Under the pieces are notes generated by a model. The model worked only from the letters and a program-made list of their open reading frames with translations. It ran no database searches and was not told where the DNA came from. DNA of 14,160 nt, from positions 1-14,160 of the forward strand of contig CAZDLX010000090.1 in assembly GCA_964506005.1 (NCBI GenBank), written 5' to 3'. Below, piece by piece: positions 6,401-13,293 of this stretch; position 1 is the first letter of the stretch; each line of letters opens with the position of its first letter. The stretch is from UBA3940 sp964506005. Its GTDB lineage: Bacteria; Chloroflexota; Anaerolineae; Aggregatilineales; UBA3940. A program made the translations under genes and the position numbers.

Positions 6401-7333
6401 CTAGAAGAAAGCTTTGTACAGCTGCACCGCCGCCGGGCCGAGCAGCACGATCCAGATTGACGGGAAGATGAAGAAGACCAGCGGGAACATCATCTTGACA
6501 GGGGCCTGCTGGGCCTTCTCCTGCGCGCGCTGCCGGCGCTTAATACGCATCTGGTCGGCCTGGATGTTCAGGATCCGGGAGATGCTCACGCCGAGCTGGT
6601 CCGCCTGGATGATCGCGCCCACAAAGGTGGTCACATCGGGCACGCCGAGGTTGGCGTCCATCGCGCGGAGCGCCTGCCGGCGCGTCTTACCGACCTGGAT
6701 CTCCTGCACAACACGGCCAAAGGCGAGCGCGAGTTCGTTATCCCACTTCTCGTACACCTGCGACATGGCCTGGTCAAAGCCCAGACCCGCGTTGACGCAG
6801 ATCGACATGAGGTCGAGAGCATCCGGCAGCGACTTCACGACTTCTTGCTGGCGGCGCGTGATCTTGGAGGAGAGCCACATCTGCGGCAGCAGGAAGCCCA
6901 CCGCAGCGCCGCCCACAAGCGCCAGGATGGTAAACAGAGTGCGCTGGCCTGTGATGAGGGTCAGAATCGTCAGGAAGGCTGACAGGCCAAACATCGCCCC
7001 GAAGCGCATCGTCCAGAGGAGCGCGGGCGTCAGGCCCTTGGGGCTGCCCGCCAGCGTGATCTGCTGCTGCGTCTTCGCCAGCGTCTCGGCGGGCGTGAAC
7101 TGCGTCGTGAATTTGGCGAACGACTGCGCCATCGGCAGCAGCACGCGCTCGGTAAAGGGCACCGACATCTCGATCTCTTCGAGATTCGTGCTGACCTCCA
7201 GCTCAGACCCGTAGGCAGACAGCCGCGAGGCGAGCGGGTCCTCTTCTTCCCGATTGCGCAGCCCGACGACGAGCAGCCCGACAACCGCCATAAGGCCGAA
7301 GATACCCAGGCAGGTTAATGCAAGCACGTTCAT
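6401..7333 (-). CDS. tadC: TadC-like type II secretion F domain protein of the Tad pilus, 310 aa
   Basis: With TadB this forms the inner-membrane platform on which the TadA ATPase drives Flp pilin assembly. Predicted membrane segments lie at about 2-25, 108-127, 133-151 and 280-300. The T2SSF domain covers about 167-294, including LPDALDLMSICVNAGLGFDQAM and the end of the domain at KMMFPLVFFIFPSIWIVLLG. The start was set at the ATG at 7333, because a GGGAGGG ribosome site lies about seven bases upstream and the protein then begins directly with its first membrane helix. Extending to 7447 would overlap tadB and add a non-family 38-residue leader. It starts 26 bp after the tadB stop. Assignment to TadC rather than TadB rests on order and on this paralogue's membrane layout. 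Confidence 0.92.
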   Translation of the reverse strand: MNVLALTCLGIFGLMAVVGLLVVGLRNREEEDPLASRLSAYGSELEVSTNLEEIEMSVPFTERVLLPMAQSFAKFTTQFTPAETLAKTQQQITLAGSPKGLTPALLWTMRFGAMFGLSAFLTILTLITGQRTLFTILALVGGAAVGFLLPQMWLSSKITRRQQEVVKSLPDALDLMSICVNAGLGFDQAMSQVYEKWDNELALAFGRVVQEIQVGKTRRQALRAMDANLGVPDVTTFVGAIIQADQLGVSISRILNIQADQMRIKRRQRAQEKAQQAPVKMMFPLVFFIFPSIWIVLLGPAAVQLYKAFF

Positions 7334-7359
7334 GTCGTATCCCTCCCCCGTCGCGCCGC

Positions 7360-8313
7360 CTAGACTTCGATGTCTACGATGCGCATGATAAGCGCCAGAC
7401 CGATCGCCATTGTGATGAGGCCCAGCGCAATCAGCGGCCAGCCGCACGGGATATTGAACGGCCCGGGCAGAAAGGCGCCGCCTTTCTCAGGGCCGAACAG
7501 AAGCTGGCTCATGTAGGTAGGCGAGATAAGCATCAGCAGGAGCGAGAGTGCCACCGGCAGGCCGGCGATAATCCAGCCGGTGATGCGCCCCTGTGCGGTG
7601 AGGGTCTGGATTTCGCCCTTGATACGCACACGCTCGCGGATCGTCTCACTGATTGTGTCGAGAATCTCCGCCAGATTGCCGCCGACCTCGCGCTGGATGT
7701 TCACCGCCGTGAAGACGAGGTCGAGGTCCTCACTGCCGATGCGGGTCAGCATGTTGTTGAAGGCGACGTCCAGCGGCACACCGATCGAGATCTCCGACAC
7801 GACGCGCCGGAACTCGATATTGGCGGGCGCGGGCGCTTCGTTCGCGACGGCTTCCATGGCCTGCGGAATGCTGTAGCCGGCTCGCAGCGCGTTGACCCAC
7901 AGGTTGAGTATGTCGGCGAGCTGGTTGTTGAACGCCTTCAGCCGCCGGTTCTGCCGGATCGTGACGTAGATGCGCGGTACGAAGAAACCGCCAATCAGGC
8001 CAATCCCGCCGCCAACAGCGCCGCGCAGCGCAAAGCCGACGAAGCCCAGTAGCAGCGCCACGACGACGTGGAGGCCCAGGTATTCCACCACGGTGAGCTT
8101 GACGTCTGCGCGGCGCAGCTGGGCGCGGATCGAACCGGCGATACCGCGCTTGGCGAGCGCGTTGTCCAGACGCCGCGCCATCTGCTCGCGGGATGTCTCT
8201 TCATCCCCGGCGTGTGTCGCCGCGTCAGCCGGCCCTGGCTGCCAGTCGCTGACGACGAATTCCTCGAGCTGCTCCAGCCGCTCGGCTGTCTCGTCTCGTC
8301 CAAACAGTCCCAT
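7360..8313 (-). CDS. tadB: TadB-like type II secretion F domain protein of the Tad pilus, 317 aa
   Basis: This is the second membrane platform subunit. A cytoplasmic N-terminal region of about 70 residues, rich in Glu and Arg, precedes predicted membrane segments at about 76-96, 98-116, 244-264 and 293-313. The T2SSF domain spans about 128-258, with NALRAGYSIPQAMEAVANEA and REVGGNLAEILDTIS, both typical of TadB. The ATG at 8313 follows a G-rich site ending in GGTGA. The gene lies between tadA (48-bp gap) and tadC (26-bp gap), in the usual A-B-C order. No truncation or frameshift is seen. Confidence 0.93.
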   Translation of the reverse strand: MGLFGRDETAERLEQLEEFVVSDWQPGPADAATHAGDEETSREQMARRLDNALAKRGIAGSIRAQLRRADVKLTVVEYLGLHVVVALLLGFVGFALRGAVGGGIGLIGGFFVPRIYVTIRQNRRLKAFNNQLADILNLWVNALRAGYSIPQAMEAVANEAPAPANIEFRRVVSEISIGVPLDVAFNNMLTRIGSEDLDLVFTAVNIQREVGGNLAEILDTISETIRERVRIKGEIQTLTAQGRITGWIIAGLPVALSLLLMLISPTYMSQLLFGPEKGGAFLPGPFNIPCGWPLIALGLITMAIGLALIMRIVDIEV

Positions 8314-8361
8314 TTTTCACCCCCCGATGGCAAACGCATCCGCCGTTGCCGGGGTCCCAGG

Positions 8362-9750
8362 CTACCGGCGCGCGCCGATGCCGAAGACCGAGGCCGGCAG
8401 CTGGATGCCCGCGTCGAGTATGCGATCCATGTTCTTCGGGCGCAGCCCCGTCGGCTTGATGCGACCGCGGATCTGGCCGTTCTCAAGGCCGGTCTGCTCG
8501 AAGACGAAGATATCGGACATCGTCACGACCTCGCCTTCCATGCCCTGCACCTCGGCGATGCGGGTGATCTTGCGCGAGCCGTCCCGCATGCGGTCCTGGT
8601 GGCAGATGATGTGGATGGCGGAAGCGATCTGCTCGCGCACTGCCCGCACGGGCAGGTCCATGCCTGCCATCAGACACATCGTTTCGAGACGCGCGATGGT
8701 GTCACGCGGGCTGTTGCTGTGCAGCGTGCTCATCGAGCCGTCGTGACCGGTGTTCATCGCCTGCATGAGGTCGAGCGCCTCGCCGCCGCGAACCTCGCCG
8801 ACGATAATGCGGTCAGGGCGCATACGCAGCGAGTTGATCACGAGGTCGCGGATGGTGATCTCGCCCTTACCCTCGATGTTGGGCGGGCGGCTCTCCAGCC
8901 TGACGACGTGCTCCTGGCGGAGCTGGAGCTCGGCCGCGTTCTCAATCGTCACAATTCGCTCGTTCGACGGGACGAAGCCCGAGAGGATATTCAGCAGGGT
9001 CGTCTTGCCCGAGCCGGTGCCGCCGCTCACGATGATATTGAAGCCCGACGTCACGCAGGCCCGCAGAAACTCCATCTGCTCGACGGTTGTGGAACCGTAG
9101 TTGATGATATCCTGCACGGAGAGCGGCACCTTGGCGAACTTACGGATGGTCAGCGCCGAGCCGTCGAGGGCGATGGGCGGAATGACGGCGTTCACACGGG
9201 AGCCATCCGGCAGGCGGGCGTCCACCAGCGGCGAGCTCTCGTCGATACGCCGGCCGAGCGGGGCCACGATGCGATCAATGATGCGGCGCAGGTGGTCTTC
9301 GCTCTCGAAGTGGACCGGCACTTCTTCGATCAGGCCGCCGCGCTCGATGTAGACCTTGGCGTGCCCTACCGCCATGATCTCCGTGATTTCCGGGTCGGCG
9401 AGAAGCGGCTCAAGCGGGCCGTAGCCCAGCAGCTCCGCGACGATCTGCTCGTGCAGGCGGCGGCGCTCGTGCCGCGCGAGGACGATGTTCTCTTCCATGA
9501 GGATCTGGTTGAACAGCTCGTCGATGCGGTTGCGCAGATCGGACGACTGACCAACGTCGAAGGATTCGCCTGGCCCGAGGTCCTCCAGCAGGCGGCGCTG
9601 CACCAGCTCTTTGACGTCGACGCCGCCCACCTGCCCGACGACTCCGTGAACTGCCTCGCGGCGCGGGCGCGGATGGTTGCCCTGTTCGGGCCGCCCACCG
9701 GGGGCCCCGCTTCCCTGCCCGCGTTCGATGCGCTTCAGTAAGCTCGACAC
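8362..9750 (-). CDS. tadA: TadA/CpaF secretion ATPase of the Tad pilus, 462 aa
   Basis: This hexameric type II/IV secretion ATPase powers pilin extrusion and, in Tad systems, also retraction. An N-terminal helical domain (about 45-110) leads into the ATPase. Visible motifs are Walker A GGTGSGKT (243-250), the Asp-box region TIENAAELQL (268-277), Walker B RIIVGEVRGGE (314-324) and the His box GHDGSMSTLH (335-344). The Asp box carries Asn at 271 where Asp is common in the family; E270 and E274 remain. The first ~45 residues are Gly/Arg/Pro-rich and look disordered. Translation appears to start at GTG (9748-9750), with GAGGAG (9760-9765) nine bases upstream. The gene lies 44 bp after the CpaE-like gene, in the order CpaE-TadA-TadB-TadC. 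Confidence 0.96.
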   Translation of the reverse strand: MSSLLKRIERGQGSGAPGGRPEQGNHPRPRREAVHGVVGQVGGVDVKELVQRRLLEDLGPGESFDVGQSSDLRNRIDELFNQILMEENIVLARHERRRLHEQIVAELLGYGPLEPLLADPEITEIMAVGHAKVYIERGGLIEEVPVHFESEDHLRRIIDRIVAPLGRRIDESSPLVDARLPDGSRVNAVIPPIALDGSALTIRKFAKVPLSVQDIINYGSTTVEQMEFLRACVTSGFNIIVSGGTGSGKTTLLNILSGFVPSNERIVTIENAAELQLRQEHVVRLESRPPNIEGKGEITIRDLVINSLRMRPDRIIVGEVRGGEALDLMQAMNTGHDGSMSTLHSNSPRDTIARLETMCLMAGMDLPVRAVREQIASAIHIICHQDRMRDGSRKITRIAEVQGMEGEVVTMSDIFVFEQTGLENGQIRGRIKPTGLRPKNMDRILDAGIQLPASVFGIGARR

Positions 9751-9794
9751 GATTCCCGTCTCCTCATCTCAGACTCAACGTCGCCCTGCACTCA

Positions 9795-11075
9795 TTACCC
9801 GCGCAGCGAGCCAAGCAGCCCGCGCCGCCGTGGTTTGGCCTGCGGTTCGATGTCGACTTCCACGCTGGTGCGCTCAAAGGCCTCCCGGATCGTGCGGACC
9901 AGCTCCTTGAGCGGCTGCACGCTCGGCACTCGCCGGCCATCGAGCATGATCAGCGGTACGCCCTGGTTCAGTGCCTCGGTGGCCATCGGATCGTAGGGTA
10001 TCTCCAGGGCCGGCTGCTTGCGCAGAAACTTCCCGATGCGGTCTGTGGTAATCCGTCCGTCAGGGTCATACTCGTTCACGACGAGCAGCACATTGTTCAT
10101 CGAGTAATCGTAGCTCATCAGCTCGCCGAGCATGACCCGGGCGTCTTTCAGCGCGGGCATCGTGGGTGCGGTGAGCAGCACGATGCGATCGGCGGCCTGG
10201 ATGGACGTCACCAGCACGTTGTCAAAGCGAACAGCCGTATCGATCACAATGTAGTCAAAGCGCGTACGCAGATACTCGAAGGTATTAACCATCCCCTGCA
10301 CGCTCACCTGGGCTTCGTCCGCGGGGCTTGAAGGAGAAGTCAACAGCTTGATGCCGCTCTCGTGCGAAGAGATGATGGTGTCCACCGAGTCATGGTCGAT
10401 GTCCTCAGGGACCTCTGCCATTCTCGCCATGTCGACGATGGAGTACTGCCCGATCGTGTTCAGGAAGACGCCGACATCGCCGAAACAAACGTCGCCGTCG
10501 ATGACCAGCACCGCCTTGTCGGGGTCGGAGCGCGCCAGGCCAACACCCAGGTTCACCGCGACGGTGCTCTTGCCGCTGCCACCTTTAGGCCCGAGCACGG
10601 TGATGATCTTGCCCGACTTATCGCGCGGGCCGATCTCTCTTGCCGCCGCCACCGGTGTGCGGGAGGCTGGCGCTGCCTGTGAGGGGCTGACCTCAGGCGG
10701 CGCTTTGCGGTAAGCACGCCGGATAGACTCGGCTAACTCGTCGGCGCTGATGGGCTTCTCGACAAAGTCCACCGCGCCCGCACGGATGGCCTCGCGCATG
10801 TAGGTCGGATCGTTCTGCACCGAGACGACGATCACCTGCACGCGGGGATACTCCGCCTGGATGCGCTGGGTCGCCGTGATGCCGTCCATCTCCGGCATGT
10901 TGATGTCCATCAGCACGACGTCGGGCACGTGCTCGCGCACCTTGTCGATGGCAATCAGGCCGTTCTCGGCAAAGTCAACGATTTCGATGTCGTCTTCGTA
11001 CTCCAGCAGCCGCCGGGTCCCGTCGCGGGTTTCCTGGTTGTCGTCAACAATCAAAACCTGGATCTTCGTCTTCAA
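9795..11075 (-). CDS. cpaE: CpaE/TadZ-like MinD-family ATPase fused to a receiver domain, 426 aa
   Basis: CpaE/TadZ proteins place the Tad pilus machine at its cellular site. Residues 5-122 form a response-regulator receiver domain with every phosphorylation residue present: D11-D12, the acceptor D57 in VVLMDINMPEMDG, S85 and K107 in EKP. A Pro/Ala linker (about 125-153) joins a MinD/ParA-type ATPase: deviant Walker A GPKGGSGKST (162-171) with signature Lys 164, the A' region VLVIDGDVCFGD (189-200), and Walker B FDYIVIDT (273-280). A basic tail ends in KPRRRGLLGSLRG. Translation appears to start at TTG (11073-11075), with GAGGA ten bases upstream; no nearer ATG would keep the receiver whole. 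It heads the Tad genes. In Caulobacter-type CpaE the receiver is degenerate, so phospho-control is a real possibility here. Position beside a kinase/regulator pair supports that but does not prove it. Confidence 0.92.
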   Translation of the reverse strand: MKTKIQVLIVDDNQETRDGTRRLLEYEDDIEIVDFAENGLIAIDKVREHVPDVVLMDINMPEMDGITATQRIQAEYPRVQVIVVSVQNDPTYMREAIRAGAVDFVEKPISADELAESIRRAYRKAPPEVSPSQAAPASRTPVAAAREIGPRDKSGKIITVLGPKGGSGKSTVAVNLGVGLARSDPDKAVLVIDGDVCFGDVGVFLNTIGQYSIVDMARMAEVPEDIDHDSVDTIISSHESGIKLLTSPSSPADEAQVSVQGMVNTFEYLRTRFDYIVIDTAVRFDNVLVTSIQAADRIVLLTAPTMPALKDARVMLGELMSYDYSMNNVLLVVNEYDPDGRITTDRIGKFLRKQPALEIPYDPMATEALNQGVPLIMLDGRRVPSVQPLKELVRTIREAFERTSVEVDIEPQAKPRRRGLLGSLRG

Positions 11076-11212
11076 GCGGTTCCCGTCCTCTTTTAGGCTG
11101 CCTGTGTACGCTCTGGCAGAGTCCTGCGCAGGCGGCGACTACCAACCACCAGTCCGGCGAGCCACGGCTGGAGCGAGAGAGCCGCCGCGCGCCGGGCACG
11201 CAGTCCATCAAA

Positions 11213-11218
11213 ATTATA
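11213..11218 (-). promoter_or_regulatory. -10 box (TATAAT) of the cpaE-tadABC transcript
   Basis: There is a perfect TATAAT on the minus strand in an A/T-rich patch that stands out in a GC-rich gap. No good -35 lies 16-18 bp upstream (TACGGC or neighbours), which may mean an activator is needed. The predicted start is near 11206, leaving about 130 nt before the TTG start of cpaE. Confidence 0.45.
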
Positions 11219-11297
11219 GTGAAGGCAGCAATTGTGCCGTATAGGGTGTTCTACTGACGTGCTGTTTCAGCCTCTCAACAGGCGACGATTCAGGGAT

Positions 11298-11332
11298 GGC
11301 ACGCGGGGACGTGCCCGCTGCACACGCGTGCC
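11298..11332 (-). terminator. Stem-loop after the kinase gene, possible terminator
   Basis: GGCACGCG (11298-11305) pairs perfectly with CGCGTGCC (11325-11332) around a 19-base loop, 11 bases past the kinase stop. On the minus strand no T run follows, so it may be a stability hairpin rather than an intrinsic terminator. Confidence 0.35.
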
Positions 11333-11343
11333 GTGCCGCCAGA

Positions 11344-12411
11344 TCAGGCTCCGCGAATCTCCGGCCCGGCTGGCAGCGAGATCTCGATCCGCGCGCCGTG
11401 GTCTGGTCCGCTCTCGACCTGTACCCGCCCACCGACCAGTTCGACACGCTCGCGCAGGGTGCCGAGGCTCAGGGCCGCGCTGTTGCTGGGGTCCAGTGAC
11501 AGACGCCCCGAGCCGAAGCCGCGCCCGTTGTCCTCGATCACCACGCGGATGGTATCTTCCGTCAGGTCGAGCGCTACATGCACCTTCGTCGCGCCGCTCT
11601 GGTCCCGGGCATTCTGGAGCACAGCCTGCACCCCCCGGAACAGAAGGGCCTCGCGGTAGTGCTCGAAGCGACGCTCACGACCGGTGAACTCGAACTCCGT
11701 CGCGATGTCCGTCTCGTCGCTGAATGCTTCCAGATAGCGCCGCAGTGTCGGCACGATACCCAGGTCGCGCAGCATCATCGGGCGCAGGTCGAAGATGAAC
11801 CGCCGCACCCTGCTGAACGCCGACCGCGCCGCCTCTTTGAGCGCGGTGAGCTCGGCGCGCGCCTTCTCAGGGTCGCGCTCGAACATCTTCTCGCAGATCT
11901 CAGCCTGCAGCATGAAGTTGGTAAGTGAGTGCGCGGGGCCGTCGTGCATCAGGCGTGCCAGGCGCTCGCTCTGTTCCTCCTGCGCGTCGACGATGCGGAT
12001 GATCAACTCGCGGGCGTTGAACTGCTCGCCGTCGTCCGCGTCCTGCTGGTTGAGCATCTCTCGCAGCGCTTCGAGCGTTTCCACCTTGCCGCGCAGGAAG
12101 TTCTCTTCAGCCTGTAAGCGCTCAAGCTGGCTGCGCGTGGTGAGCAGCCGCTGCTGCACGTCGAAAGCCTCGCCATAGGTTTCACGGATCGTCTGGCGCG
12201 GCGTCTGCTCAAGCTCGCCGTCCATGCGGCGGAGCTCGCCCATCATCTTCGCGCTGCGCTGTGCCAGCTGTTCGACCTGCCCGCGCGACGTGTAGATCTT
12301 GTTCTGTACGTCGCGCAGCCCGGCAGTCGCCTGCTGCAGCTCACCCTGCAGGAAGTCGAGTGCTTCTTCCCCACTGCTCTTATTCTGGACTTTTACCTGC
12401 GGTTCGGCCAT
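11344..12411 (-). CDS. DegS/NarX-type cytoplasmic sensor histidine kinase, 355 aa
   Basis: This is a soluble kinase with no membrane segment. The first ~150 residues are Gln/Glu/Arg/Leu-rich and predicted coiled coil, as in the DegS sensor region. The HisKA_3 phospho-acceptor is H156 in RLARLMHDGPAHSL. The HATPase region has the G1 box VVIEDNGRGFG (290-300) and the LGTLRERVELVGG segment (316-328). The N box (about 262-272) reads QAVLQNARDQS; many family members have QEALNNARKHA here, so the usual Glu and His are replaced while N267 is kept. ATP handling or phosphotransfer balance could therefore differ from a standard kinase. The ATG at 12411 lies 28 bp after the stop of the response regulator, and the two genes are almost certainly a co-transcribed pair. 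The signal sensed is unknown. Confidence 0.92.
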   Translation of the reverse strand: MAEPQVKVQNKSSGEEALDFLQGELQQATAGLRDVQNKIYTSRGQVEQLAQRSAKMMGELRRMDGELEQTPRQTIRETYGEAFDVQQRLLTTRSQLERLQAEENFLRGKVETLEALREMLNQQDADDGEQFNARELIIRIVDAQEEQSERLARLMHDGPAHSLTNFMLQAEICEKMFERDPEKARAELTALKEAARSAFSRVRRFIFDLRPMMLRDLGIVPTLRRYLEAFSDETDIATEFEFTGRERRFEHYREALLFRGVQAVLQNARDQSGATKVHVALDLTEDTIRVVIEDNGRGFGSGRLSLDPSNSAALSLGTLRERVELVGGRVQVESGPDHGARIEISLPAGPEIRGA

Positions 12412-12439
12412 GGGACTGTGTTCTCACCTTTCGCGAGTA

Positions 12440-13195
12440 TCACTCGACTTCGTCGTCCGGCAGCTCGTCACCGGAGGACTGGACGGTGTCCCGGAGACGC
12501 ACCCAACCGCGCCTCAGCGCGTAGACCGCGGCCTGCGTCCGGTCGTCGACGGCCAGCTTGCGCAAGATGGACGTCATGTGGTTCTTCACCGTCTGGTGGC
12601 TGATGCCGAGCAGCGTCGCGATCTCCTTATTGCTAAGACCGCGCGTCACATACTCCAGGATTTCGCTCTCACGCGGGGACAGCGGCGAGAAGGTCTCGGC
12701 AAGTTCGGCGTAGTACTGCCCCGCGACGCTCTCGACACCTCTTTCCATCCAGTCGAGCAGGCCTTCCCGGTCGAGCACCTGGTCCTGCACGACATAACGG
12801 CCATCCATGACGTGCCGGATGACCTTGACCAGCTGCTCGACCTCAATCTCCTTCGCGCAGTAGGCGGCAGCGCCTGCGTGCATCGCGTGCAATAGCTGCT
12901 CGGGATCGTCGTAGCCCGTTAGCATAATCACACGTACCGGAAGACGGTCGGCGTTGATCGCCCGCATGACCTGCATGCCGTTCATAATTGGGAGGTTGAT
13001 GTCCAGCAGCGCCACGTCAGGCAGCACGTCGCGAATAACCCGCAGCGCCTCCTCGCCGTCACGCCCCTGCCCGACGACGACGATATCGTCAATTAGGTCG
13101 AGATAGGCCTCAATACCCTGCCGGAAGATCTGGTGGTCGTCCACAATAACGACCGTGATCGGCCTGCCCGGCGCCGCGTGCGAGTCCTCGCTCAT
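12440..13195 (-). CDS. NarL/DegU-family response regulator (receiver plus LuxR-type HTH), 251 aa
   Basis: The receiver domain (about 13-132) has D19-D20, acceptor D65 in VALLDINLP, T93 and K115, all intact. A linker of roughly 35 residues (136-170) is longer than usual and contains LLDWMERGVESVAGQYYAEL, probably helical. The LuxR/GerE helix-turn-helix follows (about 172-236) with LSPRESEILEYVTRGLSNKEIA and the recognition helix near SHQTVKNHMTSILRKL. The C-terminal tail is acidic. The ATG at 13195 has AGGGG six bases upstream. The gene lies just before its cognate kinase. Targets cannot be read from the sequence; the neighbouring Tad promoter is the obvious candidate. Confidence 0.94.
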   Translation of the reverse strand: MSEDSHAAPGRPITVVIVDDHQIFRQGIEAYLDLIDDIVVVGQGRDGEEALRVIRDVLPDVALLDINLPIMNGMQVMRAINADRLPVRVIMLTGYDDPEQLLHAMHAGAAAYCAKEIEVEQLVKVIRHVMDGRYVVQDQVLDREGLLDWMERGVESVAGQYYAELAETFSPLSPRESEILEYVTRGLSNKEIATLLGISHQTVKNHMTSILRKLAVDDRTQAAVYALRRGWVRLRDTVQSSGDELPDDEVE

Positions 13196-13254
13196 TATTG
13201 GCCCCTGCTGTCTGGTGTCAGAAGAATTCTCATCGTCAAAATAACGCAGCAGTC

Positions 13255-13283
13255 AGTCTACCATAGCGCCGATATGCCAGCAA
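13255..13283 (-). promoter_or_regulatory. Sigma-70-type promoter of the response regulator-kinase operon
   Basis: On the minus strand: TTGCTG (-35, 13278-13283), a 17-bp spacer and TAGACT (-10, 13255-13260) with an extended -10 TG (13262-13263). The predicted start is near 13248, with a leader of about 53 nt. The promoter lies just after the stop of the upstream membrane-protein gene. Confidence 0.65.
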
Positions 13284-13293
13284 CCGACTTCCG

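Larger units (their letters stand above)
11076..11343 (-). other. 268-bp intergenic region between kinase and cpaE
   Basis: No convincing gene is present on either strand; short open frames here lack ribosome sites and family features. The stretch holds a minus-strand TATAAT (11213-11218) and, just after the kinase stop, a GC-rich stem-loop (11298-11332). It probably holds the promoter and a leader of about 130 nt for the Tad genes. Confidence 0.6.

Noticed and set aside
7334..7447. N-terminal extension of tadC to an upstream ATG
   Set aside because: It would overlap tadB, lacks family similarity and has a poorer ribosome site than the ATG at 7333.
8068..9741. Long plus-strand open frame (557 codons) opposite tadB and tadA
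   Set aside because: The opposite strand encodes conserved TadB and TadA with intact motifs. This frame has a composition of mirrored codons (Asp/His/Arg/Ala-rich) and spans two genes.
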